Assembly: GCA_016708725.1 (NCBI GenBank)
Contig: JADJFE010000030.1
Coordinates: forward strand, 186,001-250,000
Reading direction: 5' to 3'
DNA from: Candidatus Aalborgicola bjergmarkensis
GTDB taxonomy: Bacteria > Pseudomonadota > Gammaproteobacteria > Burkholderiales > Burkholderiaceae_C
DNA length: 64,000 bases
A program made the position numbers and the translations under genes. Of the stretch, positions 50,667 through 60,415 are shown piece after piece. The notes beneath the pieces were generated by a model. The model made no database searches, had not been told where the DNA came from, and saw only the letters and a program-made list of their open reading frames with translations. Position 1 is the stretch's first letter. The number at the start of each line of letters is the position of its first letter.

Positions 50667-52373
50667 TCAGCTGAACTTGGGCAAATTGAACTGCGGTGGC
50701 ACCCCCATGCGGACGTTGATGATCCACTGCTGGGCAATCGACAAGATGTTATTGGTAATCCAGTACAACACCAGTCCCGAGGGGAAGAAGAAAAACATGA
50801 CGCTAAACAGCAAGGGCATGAACCACATCATTTTGGCCTGGATCGGATCCGGCGGAACCGGATTGAGCGCCGTTTGCAGCATGGTGGTTGCGGTCATGAC
50901 CAGGGGCAATATGTACAGCGGGTCGGGCGAGGACAAGTCCTTGATCCACAGCACCCAAGGCGCATTGCGCATTTCGATGCTGGAGAGCAATACCCAGTAC
51001 AGCGCAATGAACACCGGAATCTGAACCATGATCGGGAAGCACCCCCCCATCGGGTTGACCTTTTCCTCACGGTAAATGCGCATCATCTCCTGCTGCATTT
51101 GCTGGGGCTTGTCCTTCAGACGTTCACGCAACTCCATCAGTTTCGGGTTGATCGCCTTCATCTTTGCCATGCTGGCATAAGCCTGCGCATTGAGCCAGTA
51201 GAACGCCGCCTTGAGCAAAAACACCAATGCAACGATGGACCAGCCCCAATTCTGGATAATTCCGTGCAACTGGTCGAGCAACCAGTACAAGGGCTTGGCA
51301 ATAATGGTCAACACTCCATAATCCTTGACCAGTTCCAGGCCCGGCGCCAGGGATTCCAACAGCTTTTCTTCCTGTGGGCCGACAAAGAGCCGGGCATCGA
51401 CAACTTTGCTGCCCCCCGGCGCAATCACGTCCAGTGGTGTAATCATCGTGACCTGGTAACAACAATCCGCCACCGGAGGCACCACATCTGCCGTCATCGA
51501 CAGGCTACGCTTCACGCCGTCTGGCAGCATCCAGGCACTGGCAAAGTAATGCTGCACCATGGCAATGTATCCATCGCTGGACTCTTTCTCGATATCAATT
51601 TTGTTTTTCTTGATGTCGGCGAACTCAACCTTCTGGTATTTTTTCGCACTGGTGTAGACCACGGGGCCGGTAAACGTGGAGTAAAACGACGATTCGCCCG
51701 GCGGTTTGCTGCCATCACGCACCAGTCGCAGATACAGTTGTGGTGCCAGTGCGGTCACGCCGGTGTTGACCACTTCATGCCGCACAGTCAGGACGTAGGA
51801 ACCGCGCACCACCGTATAAGTCTTGACCAGTTTGACTCCTCCCTCCTCGGGGGATTCAAAACGAATCAGCAACTCGTTACTCCCCTCACCAAGGGAGCGT
51901 CCACCCGGCAAGACTTTCATGACCGTCTTGTGCGTTGGCACAACGGCACTTTGACCACCCGGCAGCCAAAGCCCGGTTTGTGCCACGTAGGCATGTTCAT
52001 GGGTATCGTCGAGCAAGACCACATTACGGGACTTGTCGGTCATGTCCGCATGCTTGACAAATTCCGTGCGCACCAGGGAACCGCCCTGTGTATCGAAGGT
52101 TAACTTCAGCACATCTGTTGTGACTTCAAAACGCTCCCTGGGCAACTCGGGAACGGTGGTGGGAGCAGTGTCTGCAACCTGACCGGACTGGACAGCAGCA
52201 ACTCTCGGGACATCCACACCCGCTGCCGGATGGCTGGCAGGCGCCGCTATCTGCTGCGCCGGACTTGGGAAAAATGTGGCACGCTTGCCGTTGTATACCT
52301 GCCACTGATCCCAAAGCAAGACCATGGAAAAACCAAAAACCACCCACAGGATGGTGCGGCGAATATCGTTCAT
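50667..52373 (-). CDS. yidC: Membrane protein insertase YidC
   Basis: The 568-aa inner-membrane protein has an N-terminal anchor (TILWVVFGFSMVLLWDQWQV), a large periplasmic P1 domain (about residues 60-350) and the conserved five-helix core (GWSIVALVFLLKAAFYWLNA, MGGCFPIMVQIPVFIALYWV). It inserts membrane proteins alone or with Sec. Its start overlaps the end of yidD by four bases. Confidence 0.96.
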   Translation of the reverse strand: MNDIRRTILWVVFGFSMVLLWDQWQVYNGKRATFFPSPAQQIAAPASHPAAGVDVPRVAAVQSGQVADTAPTTVPELPRERFEVTTDVLKLTFDTQGGSLVRTEFVKHADMTDKSRNVVLLDDTHEHAYVAQTGLWLPGGQSAVVPTHKTVMKVLPGGRSLGEGSNELLIRFESPEEGGVKLVKTYTVVRGSYVLTVRHEVVNTGVTALAPQLYLRLVRDGSKPPGESSFYSTFTGPVVYTSAKKYQKVEFADIKKNKIDIEKESSDGYIAMVQHYFASAWMLPDGVKRSLSMTADVVPPVADCCYQVTMITPLDVIAPGGSKVVDARLFVGPQEEKLLESLAPGLELVKDYGVLTIIAKPLYWLLDQLHGIIQNWGWSIVALVFLLKAAFYWLNAQAYASMAKMKAINPKLMELRERLKDKPQQMQQEMMRIYREEKVNPMGGCFPIMVQIPVFIALYWVLLSSIEMRNAPWVLWIKDLSSPDPLYILPLVMTATTMLQTALNPVPPDPIQAKMMWFMPLLFSVMFFFFPSGLVLYWITNNILSIAQQWIINVRMGVPPQFNLPKFS

Positions 52374-52639
52374 GAAGAATTCTTTTCAGAGCAAGAAGAC
52401 AACAGCCTGGTCAGTAGCCGGGGAGCATCGACGGGAACAGGATCCATTCCACCCGCACACCAGGGATGGCAACGCGCCAGGCGCGACAGAGTCAGATAAC
52501 TTCCTGCCAGAGCGCCGTGGGCCTGCAATGCCTGCAAGGAATACAGTGAACAGCTGGGCTCAAAACGGCAAGCCGACCCAAGCCAGGGACTCAGAAAGAA
52601 ACGGTAGGCCCTGACAAAACCTATGAGTATGGCGCGCAT
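52370..52639 (-). CDS. yidD: Membrane protein insertion efficiency factor YidD
   Basis: The 89-aa protein has the Cys-rich YidD signature (YRFFLSPWLGSACRFEPSCS, RLARCHPWCAGGMDPVP) and an N-terminal amphipathic helix. It assists YidC and lies between rnpA and yidC as usual. The ATG at 52639 overlaps the rnpA stop codon by one base. Confidence 0.93.
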   Translation of the reverse strand: MRAILIGFVRAYRFFLSPWLGSACRFEPSCSLYSLQALQAHGALAGSYLTLSRLARCHPWCAGGMDPVPVDAPRLLTRLLSSCSEKNSS

Positions 52640-53016
52640 CACGGCACGGTCGCCACCCGGACTTGTGCAAACAACTGCTGCAACTCAGCACGTACGGCAT
52701 GCTTGAGCATATCGGAAGTCGCTGACACAAAGCGCGCGCGATCAAAACCGGCACGCAAACGCACCACATGCGCACGCGCAGCGAGGGATGATTCAAACAC
52801 AGCACCCACGTGGTAAATCTGGCGTTTGATGGTGTTACGGGTCACAGCACGCCTGGCCCAACGCTTGGGAACCATCGCTCCAAGCCACACCGTATGCTCG
52901 GGAAACAATACACCTGGTTCCAACGAGCAACAATGCAGCGCAAAATGGGGCGTGCGGGCCAAGGTTCCGCCCGCCAAGGCAGCTTGAAACTGGGGGCGCG
53001 TTTTTAAACGTTGCAC
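52639..53016 (-). CDS. rnpA: Ribonuclease P protein component
   Basis: The 125-aa basic protein contains the RNP motif (RWARRAVTRNTIKRQIYHVG). It binds the RNase P RNA, which trims the 5' ends of tRNA precursors. The start is GTG at 53016; the ATG codons inside would remove the N-terminal LKTRPQF segment. It follows rpmH by 47 bp. Confidence 0.93.
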   Translation of the reverse strand: MQRLKTRPQFQAALAGGTLARTPHFALHCCSLEPGVLFPEHTVWLGAMVPKRWARRAVTRNTIKRQIYHVGAVFESSLAARAHVVRLRAGFDRARFVSATSDMLKHAVRAELQQLFAQVRVATVP

Positions 53017-53063
53017 TGCGTCCGTTACTCCGTTACCCCGTTACCAACGCTTGATTCTGACGA

Positions 53064-53198
53064 TTAAACCGCCAGGCGCTTACGACCCTTGGCCCGACGG
53101 GCATTGATGACCGCACGGCCACCACGGGTCTTCATGCGAACCAGAAAACCGTGGGTGCGCGCGCGACGGGTTTTGGAAGGTTGGTAAGTACGTTTCAT
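53064..53198 (-). CDS. rpmH: 50S ribosomal protein L34
   Basis: The 44-aa protein MKRTYQPSKTRRARTHGFLV is L34 from end to end. AGGA lies nine bases before the ATG at 53198. A longer open frame upstream is not part of the gene. It opens the leftward operon from the origin region. Confidence 0.97.
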   Translation of the reverse strand: MKRTYQPSKTRRARTHGFLVRMKTRGGRAVINARRAKGRKRLAV

Positions 53199-53415
53199 TT
53201 GGAATATCCTAATTAGTAAGCCCAAGGACATCGAATGATTGCGTCCAGGGAAACCGCGCATTATCGCAAACTTTCGCAACGCCCTGACTCGGCGCAAGTA
53301 CACTGCAGTCCATTCACGTCCAAAATAAACTGGAAAACCTGTGGATAAGGGCTGGATAAATTACAATCCGGGGCCGAATTTCCCAACGCTTATCCACAAA
53401 ACGCAAACCACAACA
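53199..53415. other. Probable oriC / dnaA control region with DnaA boxes
   Basis: This gap separates rpmH, read leftward, from dnaA, read rightward. Two perfect DnaA boxes face each other: TGTGGATAA at 53340-53348 and TTATCCACA at 53390-53398, with a weaker GCTGGATAA at 53351-53359 between them. The gene order on both sides is the standard origin region. The gap is short and has no long AT-rich stretch or large box cluster, so the true unwinding site may lie elsewhere; the boxes may also serve dnaA self-repression. Confidence 0.65.
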
Positions 53416-54837
53416 ATGACCGACAGATCACCGCGCAAAAGCACCATGGCGACGGAACCCAACATGGGACAAAGTCTTTGGCAAAGCTGCGTTGACCAAC
53501 TGGCTCAGGAACTACCCGAACTGCAATTCAACACCTGGATCAAGCCTCTGACGGCTCAGGTTGCGGAAGATTTTTCTAAAGTCACGATTTTTGTCGGCAA
53601 CCGTTTCAAGCTGGACTGGGTTCGAGCCCAATACAGTGGCCGCATTGCTGCCATGCTGGCAAACCTGTATGGTCAACCTGTCGCACTTGAGTTGGCAATC
53701 GTGCCGAAGGAGGCACCACCCAAGGTGGCTGTCGCGCAGCAACGCGCCGAAATGGGGGCCGTAGATGAAAGCATCATAGCCAACAGCGAACCTGGCAATG
53801 GCAATCCGGCCCTGCCAAAGAGTCGTCTCAACGCCATGCTGACTTTCGATACCCTGGTGGAAGGGACCGCTAACCGTATGGCGCGCGCCGCCGCAATGCA
53901 TGTGGCCAACATGCCCGGCCATTTGTACAACCCGCTGTTCATCTATGGTGGTGTAGGCCTTGGGAAAACCCATCTGATGCACGCGGTTGGCAACCGGCTC
54001 ATGGCCGACAAACCCGATGCCAAAGTTCTTTACACCCATGCCGAACAATTTGTGTCCGATGTGGTCAAGGCGTACCAGCGTAAAACCTTTGATGAATTCA
54101 AGGAACGCTACCATTCGCTGGATTTGTTGTTGATTGACGATGTGCAGTGGTTTGCCAACAAGGAGCGCACGCAAGAGGAGTTTTTCAACGCCTTCGAGGC
54201 CTTGCTGGCAAAAAAATCACACATTGTGATGACCAGCGACACCTATCCCAAAGGTTTGGCCGATATTCACGAGCGCCTGGTCTCACGTTTTGACTCCGGA
54301 CTGACTGTCGCCATTGAGCCGCCAGAACTGGAAATGCGCGTCGCCATCCTGATTACCAAGGCGCGTGCCGAGAATAGCGAAATACCGGAAGAAGTTGCTT
54401 TCTTTGTGGCCAAAAATGTCCGTTCCAACGTACGTGAACTCGAAGGTGCATTGCGCAAGATTCTGGCTTTCTCTCGCTTTAACCAAAAAGAAATATCGAT
54501 CCAGTTGGCCAGGGATGCGCTACGTGACCTGCTTTCTATCCAGAACCGGCAAATTTCGGTCGAAAACATTCAAAAAACGGTAGCGGATTATTACAAAATC
54601 AAGGTTGCCGACATGTATTCCTCCAAGCGCCCGGCCAGCATTGCCCGCCCGCGTCAGATTGCCATGTACCTGGCAAAGGAATTAACCCAGAAAAGCCTGC
54701 CGGAAATTGGCGAACTTTTCGGCGGACGCGATCACACGACGGTGCTGCACGCGGTACGCAAAATCAGCAGTGAGCGCCAACAAATTACCGAGTTGAACCA
54801 GCAACTGCACGTATTGGAACAAACCCTCAAGGGTTGA
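53416..54837 (+). CDS. dnaA: Chromosomal replication initiator DnaA
   Basis: The 473-aa protein has domain I (SLWQSCVDQLAQELPELQFN), a short linker, the AAA+ domain with Walker A GGVGLGKTHLMHAVGN and Walker B LDLLLIDDVQWF, and the DNA-binding domain IV with GGRDHTTVLHAVRKI. It binds DnaA boxes and opens the origin. The ATG at 53416 was chosen; ATGs at 53446 and 53464 are also possible, and none has a clear ribosome site. A GTG at 53341 lies within a DnaA box and is unlikely. Confidence 0.95.
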   Translation: MTDRSPRKSTMATEPNMGQSLWQSCVDQLAQELPELQFNTWIKPLTAQVAEDFSKVTIFVGNRFKLDWVRAQYSGRIAAMLANLYGQPVALELAIVPKEAPPKVAVAQQRAEMGAVDESIIANSEPGNGNPALPKSRLNAMLTFDTLVEGTANRMARAAAMHVANMPGHLYNPLFIYGGVGLGKTHLMHAVGNRLMADKPDAKVLYTHAEQFVSDVVKAYQRKTFDEFKERYHSLDLLLIDDVQWFANKERTQEEFFNAFEALLAKKSHIVMTSDTYPKGLADIHERLVSRFDSGLTVAIEPPELEMRVAILITKARAENSEIPEEVAFFVAKNVRSNVRELEGALRKILAFSRFNQKEISIQLARDALRDLLSIQNRQISVENIQKTVADYYKIKVADMYSSKRPASIARPRQIAMYLAKELTQKSLPEIGELFGGRDHTTVLHAVRKISSERQQITELNQQLHVLEQTLKG

Positions 54838-54854
54838 ACAAAAAAGAGATCAAC

Positions 54855-55961
54855 ATGATTGTATTGAAGGCAACGCAGGACAAAATACTGTCAGTCCTGC
54901 AATCCGTAGCCGGAATTGTCGAACGTCGACACACGATGCCCGTACTGGCGAATGTATTGCTACGCAAATCGGGCACTTCACTGCAAGTCACTACCAGTGA
55001 CCTGGAAGTTCAGATACGCACGACCACCGATCTGGGCGGCGACAGTGGCGATTTCGGCACGACCGTAGACGCACGCAAGCTTATCGACATTTTGCGCACC
55101 ATGCCAGCGGATCAGATTGTTTCGCTGGAAACGGCACAAAACAAGATCATGGTCAAGGGCGGCAAAAGCAAATTCACCCTGCAAACCATGCCAGCGGATG
55201 ATTTTCCACTGGTGCAAGAGGCCACCAACCTCGGCCCGGCATTCAGCGTTCCGCAAAAAACCCTCAAAACCCTGCTGGGCCAGGTGTCGTTTGCCATGGC
55301 ACTGCACGACATTCGTTACTACCTCAATGGCATCCTGTTTGTCGCCGAAGGGCAACAACTCTGTCTGGTAGCAACCGACGGACACCGCCTGGCATTTGCT
55401 TCGGCCACGCTGGACGTGGAGGTTCCCAGACAGGCGGTCATTCTGCCGCGCAAGACCGTGGCTGAACTGCAGCGCTTGCTCCACGACTCAGAGGGCAGTA
55501 TCGAGATGCAGTTTGCCAGCAACCAGGCCAAATTCATCTTCGACGGCATGGAGTTCGTCACAAAGCTGGTGGAAGGCAAGTTCCCGGACTACAACCGCGT
55601 CATTCCCAAAAACCACAAAAACAGCATCATCCTGGGACGCGCCGCGTTGCTGGCTGCCCTGAAGCGCACGGCCATCTTGACCAGTGAAAAATTCAAAGGC
55701 GTCCGTCTGAACGTGGACCCCGGCTGCCTGCGTGTTGCCTCCAACAACGCCGAGCAGGAAGAAGCGGTGGATGAACTCGATATCGACTACGCAGGCGAGA
55801 GCATTGAAGTCGGCTTCAATGTAAGTTATCTTATTGATGTTCTGGTCAACATGACCCAGGACATGGTGAAGCTGGAACTATCGAACGCCAGTGGTTCTGC
55901 CCTGTTCACCATCCCCGACGATGCCACATTCAAGTATGTGGTGATGCCCATGCGAATCTAA
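54855..55961 (+). CDS. dnaN: DNA polymerase III beta clamp
   Basis: The 368-aa sliding clamp is of normal length and shows the three-domain pattern (ERRHTMPVLANVLLRKSGTS, ATDGHRLAFASATLDVEVPR), ending YVVMPMRI. It holds polymerase III and other enzymes on DNA. The ATG at 54855 lies 17 bp after the dnaA stop; a TTG overlapping that stop would add seven residues. Confidence 0.97.
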   Translation: MIVLKATQDKILSVLQSVAGIVERRHTMPVLANVLLRKSGTSLQVTTSDLEVQIRTTTDLGGDSGDFGTTVDARKLIDILRTMPADQIVSLETAQNKIMVKGGKSKFTLQTMPADDFPLVQEATNLGPAFSVPQKTLKTLLGQVSFAMALHDIRYYLNGILFVAEGQQLCLVATDGHRLAFASATLDVEVPRQAVILPRKTVAELQRLLHDSEGSIEMQFASNQAKFIFDGMEFVTKLVEGKFPDYNRVIPKNHKNSIILGRAALLAALKRTAILTSEKFKGVRLNVDPGCLRVASNNAEQEEAVDELDIDYAGESIEVGFNVSYLIDVLVNMTQDMVKLELSNASGSALFTIPDDATFKYVVMPMRI

Positions 55962-55985
55962 TCGGATCCAATCTAGCACCAAGCC

Positions 55986-58589
55986 ATGACCGAAGAAAAC
56001 CAGCCCATTGCCACCCCGAACACAAACGATGCCGTTGTGCATACGGGTGAAGGGGGCGTTAATAGTTCCAACTTTCAACCCACCATCGACACCAACCAGG
56101 CCGGTGCGACGGAGGCCTATGGTGAAGGTTCCATTCAAATCCTGGAGGGACTGGAGGCCGTGCGCAAACGCCCCGGCATGTACATCGGAGATACCTCGGA
56201 TGGCACTGGTTTGCATCACTTGGTCTTCGAGGTGGTGGATAACTCGATTGACGAATCACTCGCCGGTCACTGTGACGACATTCTGGTCACTATCCATTCC
56301 GACAACTCCATCAGTGTGGTGGACAACGGACGCGGGATACCCACCGGGATCAAACTGGACGACAAACACGAGCCCAAACGCTCCGCCGCTGAAATCGCGC
56401 TCACCGAATTACACGCTGGCGGCAAGTTCAACCAGAACAGCTACAAGGTATCCGGCGGCCTGCACGGCGTGGGGGTCAGCTGTGTCAACGCGCTCTCGAA
56501 GATGCTGCGCCTGACCATCCGTCGCGATGGGAAGATGCACGTTCTGGAATTCAGCCGTGGTGTCGTACAAAACCGTCTGGTTGAAGTCGTGGGTGGGATC
56601 GAAGTCTCGCCCATGAAAGTCATTGGTGACACCGAACGACGTGGCACCGAAGTGCATTTCTTGCCTGACCTCGAAATATTCCAGACCAACAACGAATTCC
56701 ATTACGAAATTCTGAGCAAGCGCCTGCGTGAACTCAGTTTCTTGAACAATGGGGTTCGCATCCGCCTGAAAGACGAACGTAATGGCAAGGAGGACGATTT
56801 TGCTGGTGCTGGTGGCGTGAAAGGTTTTGTGAATTTCATCAACAAAGGCAAAACGGTACTGCACCCCAATATCTTTCACGCCATGGGGGATCGTCAAAGT
56901 GACCAAGGCACCAACATCGGTGTGGAAGTCGCCATGCAATGGAACAGTGGCTACAACGAACAGGTTCTGTGCTTCACCAACAACATTCCCCAACGCGATG
57001 GCGGCACCCACCTGACCGGTTTGCGTGCGGCCATGACCCGCGTCATCAACAAATACATTGATGAGACCGAATTGGCCAAAAAAGCCAAGGTCGAGGTTGC
57101 TGGTGACGACATGCGCGAGGGGCTTACCTGCGTGTTGAGCGTCAAGGTGCCCGAGCCCAAATTTTCCAGCCAGACAAAAGACAAACTGGTATCCAGCGAG
57201 GTGCGCGGACCCGTTGAGGACATCGTAAGCAAGCTGCTCGCCGATTACCTGCAAGAGCGCCCGAATGATGCCAAGACCATTGTGGGCAAAATCATCGAGG
57301 CAGCCCGCGCCCGCGAAGCCGCACGCAAAGCACGTGACATGACCCGGCGCAAAGGCGTGCTTGACGGAATGGGCTTACCCGGCAAACTGGCCGATTGCCA
57401 GGAAAAAGACCCGGCACTGTGCGAAATTTACATCGTTGAGGGCGACTCCGCCGGTGGGTCGGCCAAGCAGGGACGGGACCGCAAGTTCCAGGCTATTTTG
57501 CCCCTGCGCGGCAAAATTTTGAACGTGGAAAAAGCCCGTTACGAAAAACTCCTGACCAGCAATGAAATTCTGACCCTCATTACCGCCTTGGGAACGGGCA
57601 TCGGCAAGGCTGGCGGTAGCACTGGCGGAGATGATTTCAATGCCGCCAAACTGCGTTACCACCGCATCATCATCATGACCGATGCCGACGTGGACGGTGC
57701 GCACATCCGTACCCTGTTGCTGACATTTTTCTACCGCCAGATGCCCGAACTGGTCGAGCGCGGTCACATCTACATTGCACAACCCCCCCTCTACAAAGTC
57801 AAGGCGGGCAAGGAAGAACTCTACCTCAAGGACGGCAGCGCACTCGATAGTTTCCTGCTGCGCATCGCCTTGATCAACGCATCCATTTTCACGGGCGGTG
57901 CCAACGGCACCACGCTCAGTGGCGACACGCTGGCTGAACTGGCACGCAAACACCAGCTTGCCCAAAGCGTGATCGCCCGCCTGAAGAATTTCATGGATGC
58001 CCAAGCGCTGCAAGCAGTGGCCGACGGCGTGGCACTCAGTCTCGATACCGTGGCCGACGCACAAGTCTGTGCAGCGCAATTGCAGGCCTGCCTACCCGAT
58101 GCCGAGGTGAGTGGTGAATTTGACGTGCGTACTGACAAACCCATTTTGCGCATCAGCCGTCGTCACCACGGCAATGTCAAAAGCAGCGTACTCACGCAAG
58201 ACTTTGTGCACGGTGCCGACTATGCCGTATTGGCAGAAGCTGCCAACACATTCAAGGGGCTGTTAGGTGATGGCGCACGTGTCCTGCGCGGGGAGGGTGA
58301 GCGTGCCAAGGAGGAAAAGGTAAGCACTTTCCGTGAGGCCATGGCCTGGTTGATTGTGCAGGCTGAACAAGCAACCAGCCGCCAACGTTACAAAGGACTG
58401 GGCGAAATGAACCCGGAGCAACTCTGGGAGACCACCATGGACCCCGCCGTGCGTCGCCTGCTCAGGGTACAGATCGAGGATGCCATCGAGGCTGATCGGG
58501 TATTTACCATGCTGATGGGCGATGAAGTCGAACCGCGACGCGACTTCATCGAAGCCAATGCCTTGCGTGCTGGCAATATCGACGTATAA
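55986..58589 (+). CDS. gyrB: DNA gyrase subunit B
   Basis: The 867-aa type II topoisomerase subunit has the GHKL ATPase (EAVRKRPGMYIGDTSDGTGL, NGRGIPTG), transducer and TOPRIM domains (VEGDSAGGSAKQGRDRKFQA, DADVDGAHIRTLLL), and ends GNIDV. An N-terminal extension of about 40 residues (TEENQPIATPNTNDAVVHTG) precedes the ATPase. It introduces negative supercoils with GyrA. It follows dnaN by 24 bp. Confidence 0.97.
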   Translation: MTEENQPIATPNTNDAVVHTGEGGVNSSNFQPTIDTNQAGATEAYGEGSIQILEGLEAVRKRPGMYIGDTSDGTGLHHLVFEVVDNSIDESLAGHCDDILVTIHSDNSISVVDNGRGIPTGIKLDDKHEPKRSAAEIALTELHAGGKFNQNSYKVSGGLHGVGVSCVNALSKMLRLTIRRDGKMHVLEFSRGVVQNRLVEVVGGIEVSPMKVIGDTERRGTEVHFLPDLEIFQTNNEFHYEILSKRLRELSFLNNGVRIRLKDERNGKEDDFAGAGGVKGFVNFINKGKTVLHPNIFHAMGDRQSDQGTNIGVEVAMQWNSGYNEQVLCFTNNIPQRDGGTHLTGLRAAMTRVINKYIDETELAKKAKVEVAGDDMREGLTCVLSVKVPEPKFSSQTKDKLVSSEVRGPVEDIVSKLLADYLQERPNDAKTIVGKIIEAARAREAARKARDMTRRKGVLDGMGLPGKLADCQEKDPALCEIYIVEGDSAGGSAKQGRDRKFQAILPLRGKILNVEKARYEKLLTSNEILTLITALGTGIGKAGGSTGGDDFNAAKLRYHRIIIMTDADVDGAHIRTLLLTFFYRQMPELVERGHIYIAQPPLYKVKAGKEELYLKDGSALDSFLLRIALINASIFTGGANGTTLSGDTLAELARKHQLAQSVIARLKNFMDAQALQAVADGVALSLDTVADAQVCAAQLQACLPDAEVSGEFDVRTDKPILRISRRHHGNVKSSVLTQDFVHGADYAVLAEAANTFKGLLGDGARVLRGEGERAKEEKVSTFREAMAWLIVQAEQATSRQRYKGLGEMNPEQLWETTMDPAVRRLLRVQIEDAIEADRVFTMLMGDEVEPRRDFIEANALRAGNIDV

Positions 58590-58630
58590 ACTTTTCCATA
58601 TTGTTCACAGGATATTTACAGGAGCATCCC

Positions 58631-58849
58631 ATGGGCTTTGACATGATAAAACCCGGTGTTGTTGTTGCCTCGCTCGTGTTCGCACTGATGGGGGTGGCGG
58701 TATTCTGGTTATGTTTCATCATCATCGACAAAATCACGCCCTACGATCTGTGGGGCGAAATTGTTGAAAAACAAAATGTCGCGCTGGCCCTGGTCGTGGC
58801 AGCCATGAGCCTGGGTATTTGCATCATCATTGCCGCTGCAATTCATTGA
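58631..58849 (+). CDS. DUF350 membrane protein
   Basis: The 72-aa protein has two membrane segments (VVVASLVFALMGVAVFWLCF and NVALALVVAAMSLGICIIIA), the size and pattern of DUF350 (YjfL) proteins. CAGGAGCATCCC precedes the ATG at 58631. Its stop overlaps the likely TTG start of the spermidine-synthase-like gene, so the two are translationally coupled. DUF350 genes often lie beside such genes in other bacteria; the function is not known. Confidence 0.82.
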   Translation: MGFDMIKPGVVVASLVFALMGVAVFWLCFIIIDKITPYDLWGEIVEKQNVALALVVAAMSLGICIIIAAAIH

Positions 58850-60408
58850 CGCGCCTGAGCCCAGGACACGCTGCGCCCCCGGCGCCACGTGCTTTCGAGG
58901 TGGCGCTGCTGGCGAGCGTTTTTGTCGTCGCCGCCTGCGGTCTGGTCTATGAGCTCGCAGCGGGCGCACTGGCTTCGTATGTGCTGGGCGACTCAGTCCT
59001 TCAGTTCTCCACCGTTATTGGTGCGTACCTGTTTTCCATGGGCGTTGGTTCATGGTTATCGCGGTTTTTTGATCGGCAACTACCAGCGGTTTTTCTGCGT
59101 ACCGAGCTATTGGTTGCCCTGGCCGGGGGGAGTCTGCCTGCACTGCTCTTTCTCGCCAATGCCTACATGCCAACGGCATTTCGTTTTCTCTTATACGCCC
59201 TGGTCGGCCTGGTCGGTATCCTGGTTGGCCTGGAAATTCCCTTGGTCATGCGCATCCTCAAACGCGAAGTGGTGCTCAGAGAATTGGTCTCACAGGTGCT
59301 GACCTTTGATTACCTGGGTGCCCTGGCCGTATCGGTGGCCTTTCCCTTGTTATTGGTTCCACAACTCGGACTCATCCGTACCGGCTTGCTGTTCGGCCTG
59401 ATGAATGCTGCCGTAGCTTTCTGGGCCTTGTGGATTTTCCGGCACGAACTGCGCCGTTTTCACGCCCATGCGACAGCTTGTGTGCTGACTTTCGTGACAC
59501 TCTTGCTGGGTTTTATCGCTGCGGACGAAATCACTTCATTGGCAGAGGACAAGTTTTACCATGATCGCATCGTATTGGCGGCAACATCGCCTTACCAGCG
59601 CATCGTGGTGACCAAAGGCCGTGCGGGTCACAAGTTGTTTCTGAATGGCAACCTGCAGTTCAGCGAGCGCGACGAGTACCGTTACCACGAAGCCCTGGTA
59701 CACCCGGCCATGGCGGCTTTCGGCGCCCCACGGCGTGTGGCCGTACTGGGTGGTGGCGACGGCATGGCGGTGCGCGAAATCCTGAAATATCCGAGCGTAG
59801 AAAGTATCACACTGGTGGAACTGGACCCCCATATGACGAAGCTTTTTGCGCAGGACGCAGCCATGGCCCGACTGAACGCCGGGGCACTCAGCTCACCAAA
59901 ACTGCATATCGTCAACAGCGATGCATTTATCTGGCTACAAGATAACGAGCATCCAAACGGGTCGGATGTGTTTGACGTCATCGTCGTGGACTTTCCTGAT
60001 CCCACCAACTTTTCTATTGGCAAACTCTACACCAGCAGTTTTTATAGCCTGTTGGCACAGCGTCTGTCTGCCAGTGGTTATGCCGTCATCCAGACCACCT
60101 CGCCGCTGGTGGCACGTCAAAGTTTCTGGACCGTCGTTTCGACCATTGAGTCTGTGGGACTGAACGCCACACCCTACCACGCCAACGTGCCCAGCTTCGG
60201 CGAGTGGGGCTACATCATCGCCAGCCACCGCCCCTGGCGCTTGCCTGCCAACCTTCCCGAGGGCTTGCGCTTTCTGAATGCGTCGTCATTGCCCACCCTG
60301 TTTGATTTTCCGAAGGACATGGCACGGCTACCTGCCGAGGTCAACCGCTTGTCCAATCAGGTGCTGGTGACTACTTACGAGCAGGAATGGGGCCGGGTCG
60401 GACAGTAG
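58846..60408 (+). CDS. Membrane-bound spermidine-synthase-like protein
   Basis: The 520-aa protein has about seven membrane helices (residues about 20-220) followed by a SpeE-like Rossmann domain: VAVLGGGDGMAVREILKYPS, then ITLVELDPHM and DVIVVDFPDPTNFSIGKLYT. The last resembles the aminopropyltransferase active site with Asp in FPDP. It may transfer an aminopropyl group from decarboxylated SAM or another amine, at the membrane. The TTG at 58846 overlaps the DUF350 stop; a TTG at 58819 is also possible. Confidence 0.83.
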   Translation: MTRLSPGHAAPPAPRAFEVALLASVFVVAACGLVYELAAGALASYVLGDSVLQFSTVIGAYLFSMGVGSWLSRFFDRQLPAVFLRTELLVALAGGSLPALLFLANAYMPTAFRFLLYALVGLVGILVGLEIPLVMRILKREVVLRELVSQVLTFDYLGALAVSVAFPLLLVPQLGLIRTGLLFGLMNAAVAFWALWIFRHELRRFHAHATACVLTFVTLLLGFIAADEITSLAEDKFYHDRIVLAATSPYQRIVVTKGRAGHKLFLNGNLQFSERDEYRYHEALVHPAMAAFGAPRRVAVLGGGDGMAVREILKYPSVESITLVELDPHMTKLFAQDAAMARLNAGALSSPKLHIVNSDAFIWLQDNEHPNGSDVFDVIVVDFPDPTNFSIGKLYTSSFYSLLAQRLSASGYAVIQTTSPLVARQSFWTVVSTIESVGLNATPYHANVPSFGEWGYIIASHRPWRLPANLPEGLRFLNASSLPTLFDFPKDMARLPAEVNRLSNQVLVTTYEQEWGRVGQ

Positions 60409-60415
60409 GGGGCAA

